Notes under the pieces: generated by a model
What the model saw: the letters and a program-made list of their open reading frames with translations, nothing else
Databases searched by the model: none
What the model was told of the DNA's origin: nothing
NCBI GenBank assembly: GCA_000320545.1
Contig: ADNK01000336.1
Location: 1 to 48,126, forward strand
Reading direction: 5' to 3'
DNA: 48,126 nt
Origin: Bigelowiella natans CCMP2755
Lineage: Eukaryota > Cercozoa > Chlorarachniophyceae
In this document: positions 22,921-35,219 of the stretch, piece by piece
Position numbering within the stretch: the first letter of the stretch is position 1
How the letters are laid out: every line of letters starts with the position of its first letter
Made by a program: the position numbers and the translations under genes

Positions 22921-25900
22921 CAAAATTATTAGTTTAATTACTTAAAATTATAATGGGTATCTCATTATGAGAGATGAAGGCGTAACATTGCCATATAACT
23001 TTAATTTATGTCTTTAGAATATTACAAGAATCTGATTATATACTTATTAAAAAACACATTATCAAAATGTAGATCGTGCTCAGCCAGACGAGGGCACACA
23101 GAGGGAGAATGCGAAAGAACTGACGAATAAACCTACTACGAAGAATGAGGAGATCTACCGGACAGACGACGCCGAGATGCAGTGTGAGCCCCGACTGAGT
23201 GGCGCTGAAGTTGCTCGGTGCTTGCATGAACTGCCATGGAAGGCGCAAAGCAAGGTACAGCTTACAGAGATTTCTCTCCGCTTCGACAAACTCTCATTCG
23301 AGGAAACATGCGGGAAAAACCTACAAAGATTCAATATGCAATTCAAGCGCTATGTGCGGAAGCATATCCCGGGTGTGTTGCGCATACGGCTCCTGAGCGT
23401 TCGTCCAGGGAGTGTCATCGCATATTTTCAGCTTCTTAGGAACGTTTCTACATCCATCAGTAACATCTTAGAAGTTTTTGACAACTCCGATGAAAAGAAA
23501 CACGAGGGGGGCGGCAGCGAATCCGATGGGAATGAAGACCTCGGTGTAGCCTCAGGCATCAAAGTTGTGAAATCTCAGTCAGCGATCAACTTCGTTAACG
23601 AAAGGGAGCAAGAGGGAAAGAAACTAAGAATCGATGAAGTCAAGTCTCATCTCGCTTTCCTGTCCTGGTGCGCCTTATCGAGTAAAGAGAACGAAAACCT
23701 GGATCTAGACCTTGATTCGGAGATGTTTGAGCGTATCGACGAGCTGCCATGTGCTGATGGGAAGAAAGTTGAAACGACACGCTGGAAGGCGACCAAACCG
23801 AATTTAGTGCGAGCTCTAGTCACCAATTGCACCATTTTGCACTATAGCGGTCATGGCATAAAGAATGGTCTTTTATTTGACGAAAAGGGCAAGTCAGTTG
23901 TGATATCCGGTCAAGATTTTCTCAAAGCCATAAAGGATGCTAAAGAGACGGAGACGTATGAACTTAAGCTCGTCTTTCTCGCCGCGTGTCATAGTCAGGC
24001 CGTCGGTAAAGAGGTAGCGAAATTAGTAGACCATGTCATTGTGTGTAAGGAGTCGGAGGAGCTAGGTGACATAAAGGCGCGTATCTTCCAGTACCATTTC
24101 TACCAGTGGTTTTTCCGTGGCGCTACCATATTAAATTCGTTTGAACACGCGAAAGAGTCCATACATAAGCGGGCAGACAGCCTTGCGGAAAGCTACAAGA
24201 ACATGATAAACAACTATAACATCAAGGGAGAAAACGAAACCGCTGCACTAGATATGATCAACGATTATGTCAAGAGCATGCGAAATGAAGCCGAAAAATA
24301 CGTACTGATTCCGGCCGACGGCGACCACAATGTCAAATTTCGTTTCATTGAGTGCAAGCTTCGAGGAAAGAGACGTCGTTATTCTGATTTGAAACATGCG
24401 CGACCAGAGGAATTCATGCCTTACTTGGTAGAGGAAATGAAGACCATCGAGCAGAACTTCGTATCTGATTTAGTGACAGGTTTTGAGCGTCGCGACAGTG
24501 TCAGGAAACGGTGGGTACACATTGTGGGTGCGGAAGGAGCAGGGAAAACCTTCCTTGCGAAAGAGATGGGATGGCGGCTGAGTCATGACATGGACGCGCC
24601 TGACGCAATTTTCTTCATTCAGCTGAAAAATTTATTGAAAAAAGACGACGACGATGGCAATAGAATTTTGACTCACATTGACAGCGAACTGAAAGAAAGG
24701 AGCCAAAAAGGACTGCAGGCGTACGCTAGAACGGGTCAAAAAATCCTGATCATTTTGGATGACTTGGATGTTCTTGGTGTCAATGCGGCCGTAAAAGCGG
24801 CAAATGAACTTCTCGGTTATCCAAACAACCTGGCACTGATGACGACATCTTGCGAGCCCATGCCAATTGGCACACACGCGCTCTTCAGAAAGTACAAGGA
24901 AATCAACCTTATGCCAGAAAATAAAGAATATGCAATGCGACGTTTGTTTCAAAAAGCTCTTCTTGACCTAGATGATGAAGAAGAAGATTCGATGTTGAAA
25001 CGGAACTTAGAATTCCTGGCCAGCAAAAGAGGTGTGCGTTACATTTGGGTGAGGAGTGCGACCGCGAACGGTCTACTGGGGAATCTGCAGAGATCCAAAA
25101 ATAAGCCTTCAAATCCGAAGAACATGGCAAATTGGGCGCTAGAACTCCACAGGTTTTGCAAAGAGGGGAAGGAGGGCGATTCCATTCGTTTGATCGATGA
25201 AAACAAATTTATAAACAAAAGTGAACACATGAATTACAAATTCAAAAGTATGAGAAGAGACATGGATGAAAATGGGAAGAGAGTTTCAATGGAAAAGATG
25301 CAGAACAAAAGCAGGGAAATCATGGGCAAATGGATTCGTCAAATCAAGGAGCCGGATGCTTCAAAAAATCATTTTTACCTTCGTCAGGGCAACAATGTCG
25401 AGGTACCTGCCCACTTGGCATTTGCATTTTCTATGCCTTTGGACAAGCCGGGTTCCATCTTGAACCTAGGAAAGGATGTTGAAATGTTGCAAAAAATGAG
25501 CAAAGAAAATGTTCGTAAAGATGGTACTAAGCTTCACGTATCCAAATGGAGAGCTACTAAAGAAAATATCTCCAAAGCTTTGCGATCGAACTGTTTCGCG
25601 TTGCTGGTGGGTTGCCATTGCACCTTGAAAAAGGGCCTCGAGTTTGAACACGATAATCCTGGAGGAAAGGCAGTCTACGTAAGTCCTGATAAATTTTTCG
25701 AATTGGCGATGGAGGCGCAAGAAACGCCAAAAATGTGTTCTTTGAAAATATTAATGCTGGCTGCATGTCATAGCGAAGCTGTAGCCAAATCATTTAATGG
25801 TTCAAAAGTAGTCGACCATGTGATAGCATGCAACGAAGATTATGAACTGGGCGATCAAGTTGTACGAACATTCCAGAAAGTCTTCTTTGAGAAGTTGTTT

Positions 25901-27266
25901 TGCGGGGCTACGGTCTCAACTTCATTTGAGGCTGCCAAGAAAAAGCTACAGGATATGGCCAATGAGTTAAAGAAAGAGGCTGAGAGTCTTAAGTGTGAAT
26001 ACGATTCTGATCCCAGTCGGATACAAAGTTTGACTAATAAGGCAAATATGCTTAACGAGGAGGTCAAAAAGTACCTCTTGTTGCCAACAGACGGAAATCA
26101 TGACGTCTCATTCTCATTTAGACCGTATTCCTCCCCCCTCACAGCAAAACTTAAAACGTGGATTCCTCCTCAATTGAATAAATTCTATCAATCTCCTTTC
26201 AGTACCAAAATAAATAAGCAACTGAAGTGGGCGATTGATCACTATTTGTTAAGGAATCTATACACAGCCATGCAATCCGATCATGAAAACTCAATGCGTA
26301 GCCGATGGGTGCAAATCACAGGACCAAAAGGGATAGGAAAGACCTCAGTAGCAAAGTTCATTGCCAGCCTTCTAAGACGCTACGACAATGAAGGACCAGA
26401 CGGCATCTTTTGGGTACAGTCGTCATGTTCTTGTGCACAATCACAATTCATAATTAATGTATTTCTTGCATGGACTAAACATTCAGGTTGAGGGAAAGAT
26501 TTATGACGAAGTGATACAAAGTTTCATCAAGCGTCTACCCCAAAACGAATCTTCCCCCACAGAAAAGATCGAAAAATATGATCCTCTTGAAAAGTTCTTC
26601 ACAGAAAAAGATGATCCTCCCACACTACTGGTTTACCATTTTGCTTTTACTTCCCGAATTTGAGACATTCTGAGTTTGAACTAATGTGCCTACTCAGATA
26701 ATCGATGATGTTGATGAAATAAAAGAGGCGGATCACGAGAAGCTCTTCAAATACCTCATGAATCTAAACCGGGGACTCCACATCCTCACAACATCTAATG
26801 CCCCGATCAGAGTGAAGGGCTTCGACTCCAATGTATCATTTGTATTGTTCTATGCACGTGCATGTAATTTATCGTCGAGTGTGGTTTAGTAACCAATCTC
26901 ACATTTGAATAGGTAAAGGATTTGGAGTTGAAATTTCTGACCAAGGAAATTTTCAAAAGAGTTTTTCATGAACGAGCTAGAGACCTAGGAGATTCAAAAT
27001 TCCAGACTCTGGTCAATGAGATCAAGCGTAAACCTTCCTTATTCTCGGAACTATATGGTACATGTGCATCTTGTCATCATTGATCATGTTGTTCTCACTT
27101 GTAATGATGTGGTGTATCAGGGTCAAAGGTGTTCACAGAAATCCACAGGAATCCCCGAACTGCGATCCTTCTCGCACAAAAAATCAAAGAAATGAAGGTC
27201 AAAAAGATCGAGAAATTCCTTTTGGTGGACACCTTTAACAAGTTGGTTGAAGAGAAAGCTCTTTGA
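21228..27266 (+). CDS. Pseudokinase - SEA-like - (CHAT protease - STAND NTPase) x2 fusion protein
   Basis: Seven exons (21228-22457, 22664-22754, 23073-26413, 26487-26630, 26698-26832, 26913-27057, 27121-27266) join without a phase break to 1743 residues. Residues 1-350 form a protein kinase fold with an intact APE (181-183) but altered catalytic residues: beta-3 Lys to Glu45 (VALEVI), HRD to HRN (140-142), DFG to GFG (160-162). A charged coil (about 365-410) and a segment resembling a SEA/ferredoxin-like domain (503-577) follow. CHAT 1 spans 629-805 with the His motif HYSGHG (His701) and Cys motif FLAACHSQ (Cys746). NTPase 1 has P-loop GAEGAGKT (926-933) and Walker B LIILDDLD. CHAT 2 spans 1217-1400 (GCHC, His1289; AACHSE, Cys1339). 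NTPase 2 has GPKGIGKT (1524-1531) and IIDDVDE. STAND NTPases are oligomerising switches and CHAT is a caspase-like protease, so an immune or cell-death role is inferred. The least certain link is exon 2, which joins the kinase to the rest. Confidence 0.82.
22855..22920. repeat. (TA)n-(GT)n compound microsatellite in intron 2 of the pseudokinase-CHAT gene
   Basis: TA units pass directly into GT units within the 318-base intron that separates the kinase exons from the CHAT/STAND exon. Confidence 0.95.
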
Positions 27267-27310
27267 AATGATCAGTCACGTGGTGTCGCAAATCTGTTTC
27301 TGGAGCATTC

Positions 27311-27535
27311 GCCAGAACTCTCATTCCAGGAAACGTGTGACAAAAACCTTACCAAGATTCAAGGTCGCATCCAAGCGTTGTGGGCGAAAGCACGTCCCGG
27401 ATTCATTGCGCATGCGGCTCACAAACGCTCATTGGGGAAGTGTCATCGCATTGAATCAACGTGTAGCTGCTTGAGGATGTTTCTACAAGCATCACCAAGA
27501 ACATGTTGCAAATTTTGGTCATTTCGACAACGATT
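27311..27535 (+). pseudogene. Decayed copy of the SEA-like segment of the upstream gene
   Basis: This stretch aligns by eye with 23283-23510 of the large exon. Shared runs include AACTCTCATTC, then an AGGAAAC block, AAAAACCT, AAGATTCAA, CAAGCG, CCCGG and GGGAAGTGTCATCGCA-like ends. One frame still reads ELSFQETCDKNL against KLSFEETCGKNL in the intact gene, but it drifts out of frame before the GSVIA motif (seen in another frame as WGSVIAL). No kinase, CHAT or NTPase remnant follows. It starts about 45 bases after the parent gene's stop, so it looks like a tandem-duplication relic or a lost further repeat unit. Confidence 0.7.
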
Positions 27536-28375
27536 AACATGAGTGCAATTGTAGCGTAGCTCACGCGAAGTCATCATGCGCTGAGTGGTACAAAGTGCAA
27601 CAAAATGCAAAGTGCTGCAAGCATAAACATGGGTTTGACACCGTTCTTGTATTGCTGTCGGTCGCGTCGCGGCCAGCTAGCCAGGGCACATGGCCACTTC
27701 GATGCACAATTGCTAAATTGGGCATTTTGGGGCCTAGTCAGCTAGCAGAATGCGCATCACAGCAACAAAGGGCTAGACAACGGCTTTTGTTGACATGTCG
27801 TAACCCGTCTGATGACTTTGATTGCATAGAGTCAAGTCTAACTGTGCACATCATTTCCAATGCATCGCTGGCTAGCTGGTTGCTGTGGAATACTAGAATG
27901 CGTGTGACGAATGTGTGAGCATCACGTAATGTGTCGTGTAACCATTGAAGTCTAGATGGAGCGTACCGGGTCAAAGGCACACATGTTCCATGAGACACAC
28001 GTGGCTTAATTAGCAAAGAACATGTGCATGGAGCTACACATGTTCGTACCTGCGCGTACGCTATGTAGCTATTGAAGGCTATAGAATATTAGATGTGACT
28101 GCGTGCGGGCGTCAGCACAGCTTGTTCATGCGCGTAGATGTGTGCGGGCGGGCCCGCTAGCCCATGCAATGTAAATACGACTGCTGTGGAGTACACGCTC
28201 TGTGTACCTGTGCATATAGGCAAAGGCACCCTAGCGTGATAATTTACACATCATTTGTTCATCAGTTTTTCCGTTCAGCAGCCTCATCGTTGACAATTGT
28301 AGTGACAATGCAAGACACATTTTTAGCCTTTGCATGCAATCGTTCCTTTCCCATAGATATCACTCTCTGATAATA
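27536..28375. other. Intergenic; no gene recognised
   Basis: It lies between the CHAT gene relic and the convergent Rpp30 gene. Open frames here are short and unremarkable. Confidence 0.5.
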
Positions 28376-28687
28376 TTACAGCCGCAACGAATCAAAAAAC
28401 TGAAAAAATATTGTGCAGTTGGAAAGCAAATACCTTTGGGACAATCGTGAGCGCTGCGATTGCATCCGCCTCTCGTAGGCCGAACAAAACTCCAAGATTT
28501 ACCACATCATGGACTCCTGTTGTATGTTGTGAAATCAACCCTTCTCATTCTTCTTAATCTCCTCATTCTGACTGCTGTTGTAAATTTTTGACGGATACTG
28601 CAGAAGTGTATGGTATCAGCAGTCATCACCCAAGGTAAGTCATCACGAAAATTCGCATACATATACACACATAAACACACAAAATAG

Positions 28688-28725
<38 letters not shown>

Positions 28726-29031
28726 ATCAAAAATACCTCTAAGCTCCATCGAATGGGTGGCTTCGGATGTTATCAATATCCTCCTCCCTGGTCAGCATCC
28801 AATGAAATGGATCATGGTTTGGAAACGAAAGTGAGAAGGGAAGGGGAGGGGCATGTTTAATTGCCTACCTTTCCTCTTGAGTCTTATGAGCTCAGAAGCA
28901 TTGGAGAATAGGTTTCGTCGGAGCGACTACAGGACAAACAACCCACATATACGGTTACTACACATTCGCTCCTTGTTTCCGACTGCTATTCTTCTCATCA
29001 GCATCCCAATTGTAGCCTCCTTGCCGCCCAT

Positions 29032-29062
<31 letters not shown>

Positions 29063-29208
29063 CCATCATCATCATGAAGCTAAACTGCATCATAAATCGC
29101 AACCTGGTCACGTATAGCTGCAGCGTAGGCAAGTTCGAAGACGATGCCTTTCTTGTCAGCGGCCTGTGTTAGCACGGTGCGGTGTAGATAATGATGGCGT
29201 TGGTGTTA

Positions 29209-29242
<34 letters not shown>

Positions 29243-29713
29243 CGATTGCAAGGGAGCTTATTGCGTTTATCCTTTATCTCTTATTCATGATGCATGTCTA
29301 CCTGTATCATTGGAAGCCGTAAGCGGAACGTCATTCTCTGCCAAAGCTCCAAGCTGATGATTTCTATGCAGTCTAGGGTGCAGCACTACTTTGCAGGGGA
29401 GGGGGTATCGAAAAGGACACATCGGCCACACACGAATAAAGAACAAACATGCATGGACGTTCTTCAATTTACGTGAGAAAGAGAGTGGCGTGTGTTACAG
29501 ATCATTCATAATTAGCATCTCGCAGGTCGGCGACTGCTCATTTGGAGAGGGCTGGGTAGAGGGAGGGAAGGGGGTTCAAAGGGCTGTGGGTGTGATTGTC
29601 ACCTTATCAATTGCTTCTTCTGTTGTAGGCCGCATTGCTACAATATCGAAGCTGGGACCAACGGTAATAATAAACGCAAGGAAGAGAGCAAAAGTGCGCG
29701 CACGCGCACACAC

Positions 29714-29749
<36 letters not shown>

Positions 29750-30596
29750 CCCAGAAAGGAACGCTGTTTTAGTGAAGCCGAGATCAAATTAATACAACCA
29801 TATTGTTATCATTATAGACAACGTGTGGAGCAAACGTTGGCTGGTGGAAAGTACCATTTCCTGTTCTTCGATACTAAAGCGCCTACTGCAGCGACCTCCT
29901 GTTAAGTGACAAATGAAAAGTTAATTAAGAGACATAGGTAACTGCCTGCTCAGACGGAGGATTTCGAACTGAAGAGGGATATGTGCGAAATGGCGAGAGC
30001 AGCGGGTTTGCCTATCACCTGTGCGCTGTCAACCGATATTGTCAGCCGTTGTAGGAGTACTATCTTCTTCGGCGACGGTTCTCCTAAAAGCGATTAGTTG
30101 ATGGAAGAGGGCGCAACATAGGCATGCCAAATCAGTTGAGAAAAAAGATACTAATTTCGACGAATGCAGTCATCTATTACAACCGGGAGTCTCGGGGAGC
30201 GAGAGAGGGCGTGCCTTGTTGTCCTCGTCGTCCTTCTCAGGCGGCACAGCCACCTGCATGTTGTGCGCCAACACGAAGCTGAAATTTGCTACTAGAATGA
30301 AGTTTGATCAAACGCTTTCTAACCGACCACTGGTTCTGGAAGGCCTTTCTTTCGTTCCAACAGTTCCTTAGCCTCGACTATGGTGTTAATTGCGCCGCCG
30401 CTGTATCCGAGCTTCTGCAGCATGGGCTTCACTGTCTGATGATGTGCGAAAACCACTCAATCATGCATGGCCTTAGAGAGGAACAAACAACTCTCATCAT
30501 TCCCACCCTATCCTTTATTTTGGGGCCCCTTCCTACCTTAACATCGTATTTCCCGCCCCCTTTCCGCAGCGGAAGGTTCAGATCGAACGCCAGCAT
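28376..30596 (-). CDS. RPP30: Ribonuclease P/MRP protein subunit Rpp30 (Rpp1)
   Basis: Eleven minus-strand exons give 241 residues: 30596..30537, 30435..30328, 30253..30184, 30083..30019, 29895..29855, 29651..29603, 29385..29302, 29163..29104, 28926..28869, 28540..28434, 28399..28376. All phases match. Rpp30 has a TIM-barrel-like fold and helps the RNase P RNA cleave 5' leaders from pre-tRNA, also in RNase MRP. Family matches in order: MLAFDLNLPL (start), KLGYSGGAINTIV, KKIVLLQRLTISVD, FDIVAMRPTTEEA, CCTLDCIEIISLEL, GIVFELAYAAAIRD, RRNLFSNASELIRLKRKG, and VHDVVNLGVLFGLREADAIA, the last being the family's best signature (PYDVANLGLLFGL). The tail after it is very short. The acceptor at 28541 is weak, with a purine-rich approach. 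Expected in nucleus/nucleolus. Confidence 0.93.
28682..28723. repeat. (TA)n microsatellite in an Rpp30 intron
   Basis: A TA run inside the intron between exons 28926..28869 and 28540..28434. Confidence 0.95.
29034..29074. repeat. (ATC)n triplet repeat in an Rpp30 intron
   Basis: A TCA/ATC run in the intron between exons 29163..29104 and 28926..28869. A reverse-oriented GAT run occurs at 29208-29242 in the preceding intron, so the two could pair as an inverted repeat in the transcript around exon 29163..29104. Confidence 0.85.
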
Positions 30597-31043
30597 TCGG
30601 GACTCCGGCTTCGCTTCTGGCTCGATTTGAGCCAGCTGTTTCCAGAACCGATTTAGGATATATTCGGCTTATTTTCCGTGCTATCTTTCTGTCCTGATTG
30701 AGTCAGTCGTCTGTCTTCGACATGCTCGACAGGGATTTTCCCGATAATTTAGCTTTGATTTAGTCGGGAGTATTAGGCAATATCTCTTTTCCAAATCTTC
30801 CGTTTAATTGGGTTCGAGCAGGATAGATGTTTCTAGCGTGTTTTATTTTCTCAAGAGGATCGGGTGAATTAGCGTTGCCCCTTGCAGAAATTCAGGTTGT
30901 CGCATCTATAAAATGGATTATATTTATGGGGATAATTTCTACCAGATTGCGAAATGCGATCCTAAGATCATTAGTCGGAACGAGAGCACAATTGCCCCCT
31001 CCCCCTGTCCCTCCTCCTTCCCCACCACAAAGGGTGATGGACT
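30597..31043. promoter_or_regulatory. Divergent promoter region between Rpp30 and the secreted-protein gene
   Basis: Both flanking genes start here and point outward, 447 bases apart. I see no clear TATA element placed for either gene. Confidence 0.45.
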
Positions 31044-32198
31044 ATGGCATTGATATACCAAGTGAGGGCAATTATCGTGTTGTTATTCTGTGTTGGGGCT
31101 GAAGCCACGAACAGTTCTCCTGATCCTAGCGCAGCAAAGGGGAGTGGAGGTTTTGCAAAGAGGAAGCCTACATACAAGGAGGATGACCCATGGTCAGAGA
31201 GCATCATCTCCATCCAATGGCCAAGGAAATTTGATTTTTCGCCGGTATGAGTTTTGTGTGGGTCTCTCTCCCTCTCTCTCTCCCGCCCCGCCCTGCCTCC
31301 ATCTTTCTTTCCTAAGCGTTTGCGTATGTGCCTGTGCACTAAAACTCGCCTCCTCGAAGATGTGTTCCTTGTCTCTATTCTCTCTGCTATGCTGCCGTGC
31401 CATACATATTCACTAACGTTCCTTCTCAGCCGGCATCTGGGGAATCTGGCATTGTGAGCGTTGGCGAGACAAAGAATGCAAGGGCCAATCAACAGAACAA
31501 CATCGACCCTTTTTATGACGATGACGACGATAATGTGCGTGGTGATTTTGCTATATTCTCCACCTTGAGCAGCGGCCATGAGCGATTCAAGGCACATTCT
31601 TCGTGTGTATTATTATAAAAACCAAAACGTAACTAGAAAAAAATACTGTGTTTCGCATTTCATTTCGACAAATAATGGCGGATTGCCATCTCCATTTCTT
31701 GATACTCTTCTCCTTTACCCCCCCCTCCCTCCCCATTCTCTTCTCGGTTCTTTTCCTCTTTGATTCGTTGTATCAGTGGGACTCAGATGGCGAAGGAGAT
31801 CCAAGGGGTGCATACCACTCACACAAACACCATGATGATATACGCACACAACAGTTGTGAATATTTCCTCGGTTTTAAGTGGAATCTCCGGGTAAGTCAG
31901 CGATTTTTTTCCTCTCTCTTTATTTTAACAGGCACTCAAGGCCTGATAGAGGAAGAAGTCAAGGTGAGTCAGGATGTGTTATCGCCGTATGGTGTACGGG
32001 ATATGCAATGTAGAAAAACTATGTAGAAGATCTCTCCCCCCCTCCCCCCCCCCACTGCATGAACAGCTATTTGCTAAATTCATAATGATTCGTGACTTTC
32101 TTATGCAGATATTTGGAAAGATGGGGTTCAATGAGGATGGGGCCAGGTAGCGCACGAATAACCCTCATTATATACGACGCTACATTACCTGAAACACT

Positions 32199-32253
<55 letters not shown>

Positions 32254-32513
32254 CTGATGGAAACGTGCACATGTGTAAACATGCGAGTGGTCCTACATAC
32301 ATACGGCGCTGTGAAGCAAGCTGATGGCGCTCTCTACTGTTGCTGCTACTGTGCAGAATGCTCTTGGGGGAGCTCTCCGAGCCTTCTGATCTGAAAGCGA
32401 TGCAAGCATTGCAGATTATGCTCGCGGTCATGGGAAAATGATGACGATGATGATGATGATGATGATGATAGTGATGATGATGATGGCAGTGGTGGTGATT
32501 GTAGTGGATATGC

Positions 32514-32557
<44 letters not shown>

Positions 32558-32858
32558 GCTGATATTATGCTAATCGGCCATAATGGTCTGCTATGGCTTT
32601 TTCCTCTCGCTCTGCCCCCTCTCTTTCTCATGAGTGCAAGTACAACTCAAACGCAACACAACTAACCCCTGCCTGCAGTAAAACATGGGTAGCATAACAC
32701 GCTTATTCTAAATGCCCTGCTATGTGCATTATACAATCCAGAACTACGAGGACTTTGCGGAGAGAGAGAATTCGCCCATTGAAAATATGGTCGACAAGAA
32801 AAATTATATCAGTTATAATTTTATCATGAGAACACACACACACACAAACACACACACT

Positions 32859-32908
<50 letters not shown>

Positions 32909-33254
32909 ATGCATTTTTTTTTTTATATCTTCACACACTCGGATAGATGAATCTTCTTAAGTGCCCCCCCACCTTCCCCCCCCCCCCGTCTCTGACACGA
33001 CACACAGGTTGAGCTAGGAATCTGCGATCGAAGCACCGCTGCATACGCGCTGTATCACAACAGAGGCGATTTGGAGAGAGCGGTAAGGCCATTTTCAAGC
33101 AACAACTTATGATTCATTAACCGTACAACTTATGATTCATTAACCGTACCCTTCGTCGTGTCGTCGTTCACGACTGTTTTGTACTGCTATGTGCTACTAT
33201 TTATAGGCTGATGAGATTCTCTCTCGCGTGGAATCGAAGAAAAATTTGAGTGCG

Positions 33255-33298
<44 letters not shown>

Positions 33299-34414
33299 CA
33301 CATGCACGCACTCGCGCCCACACATCTCTACTACATGTCTACTTTCACTGATAATATCAGCGGATATATGACAAAAATTCAATAGAATCTAACGCACACC
33401 AAAGCGCATGGCCTCGTAATTGTTAATCAATATCACACGTATGCAGGAAACAACGCCCGGGGAAAGCGCCGAACGGGTAGGAGAAATTAGCACAGCTATG
33501 CACGCCGTCCGTCTCCACGCATTCTTTCGGGTGTCAGAAGGGCTTGCTTTCGCACCTATTTCCCTACTTCCTACCTAAAAAGGCAACGGTGGTCATTCGA
33601 AATCGATCGTTCACTTCTTTGCAGAAACAGAGAAGTGGTCATTGCTGCTGTTCTCCGTTTGAGTCGTCATGCCACGAGTAGTAGGCTGCTGCCTCTTATT
33701 CTATGTTTAAACGCTAAAAGGCAAAGCTCAGCCTGTCTTCGATCGGAGCGAGGCCATGGAGAGTCTAGTTGATGACATCAGACGAAGGTATTAGCGTAAG
33801 GGGGAGGAGGATGTATATGTGTGTGCTGTGTGTGTGTGTGTGTGTTTGAACGTACGATGAGCGGAAAGGATTGACCCTTCTAACTTCGCACGTTGGACAC
33901 GCAAAACCAGAAGACATCTGTGTTTTGTCGTTTTGATGATAACGTCCTCTTCTCCCAATGACGACGAAGAAGCTCATCTAAACACGAAATCGTTGCGCTC
34001 AAAATCAATCCCAGTGGATTTGAGGACGCTGACGTATGAAGTACGATTGTTTCTCTTACAAGAGTGCTCTTTTTCCTTTTTTTTTCCTCCCCCCCCCCCC
34101 CCCCCCCCCCGATTTATTCAGGCTGCACGTAAACTTGGGAGGAGGCAGAAATGTAATGAGCCCATGCAATCACGCACATCTGGTGTATTTTTTTGGAAGA
34201 GGATAACCTCTTTCACTTCCATGAAGAATGTCTTCAGATTTATGCTCGTACAATTCGTGCTATTTGATGATCACGAGTTGTTCTTGTTATGATCATTAGA
34301 TGATCGTTCGGTTATCCTCCGCGGAGGACATCTCCAATGCTGTATTCACGGCATTATCACGGTAACATCTACAACGTATGGCCACAATATAAAGAAGTGA
34401 TACATAATGTATAA

Positions 34415-34461
<47 letters not shown>

Positions 34462-34881
34462 TTTGCATCCTAAACCAGCACGTATAAAACACGTGATAAC
34501 ATGGCATGATCCCGACTTGATTTTCAAATTTGACATTACTTGGATGCTGATCATAAATCGATACTTTCTGATCGCTATAGGAGGGAGGAGTCGCGATTGA
34601 ATGATGACGAAAAGGCACCGAGAAGAAGAGAAGAAGAGAAGAAGAAGAAGAAGAAGACTAGGAACACATTTATATTTACACACACTCATACACACACAGA
34701 GAGAGAGAGGGGGGGGAGGGGTGAAGGAATGTGATGAACAGGTTTGAAATGTAACGTTTTGACGTGTATTGGGTGCAGATAGTGAGTTTCCTGCTTATGC
34801 ATCCGTCTATACCAGTACTACTACTCGTCTGTATGATTTGTCCTCTGATCACACCATTGTGTGTGTTGTGTATGTGTGTGT

Positions 34882-34924
<43 letters not shown>

Positions 34925-35187
34925 GGTATGTGTGCGTGTGTGTTTTATTCTGCTTAGTTCGCTGATTTCCTGCAGCGTTCATATCTCTACAAATATGCAA
35001 AGTAAGACATCACGTTTTTCCACGATTTCAGATTTAAACGTATCGTTGTGAGACTGTTCATTTATGCTGGTGGCGACTAATTTTTACCCTAATTATCTTC
35101 AGAGATGTGCTTTGTGAGTATCAAAAGAGGGAGAAGGCAGCGAAGGGAAGGTGGGTAGATTGCTTAGCGGCGTTTTTTGTGTGTGTA

Positions 35188-35219
<32 letters not shown>

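Noticed and set aside
27247-27474. A 75-codon open frame after the CHAT gene as a real gene
   Set aside because: It overlaps a frame-broken relic of the SEA-like segment and starts inside the last exon of the CHAT gene in another frame.
33933-34292. A 119-codon plus-strand frame starting MMITSSSP
   Set aside because: It crosses a poly-C tract, and the phase-consistent splice chain uses another frame here (exon 34122-34152).
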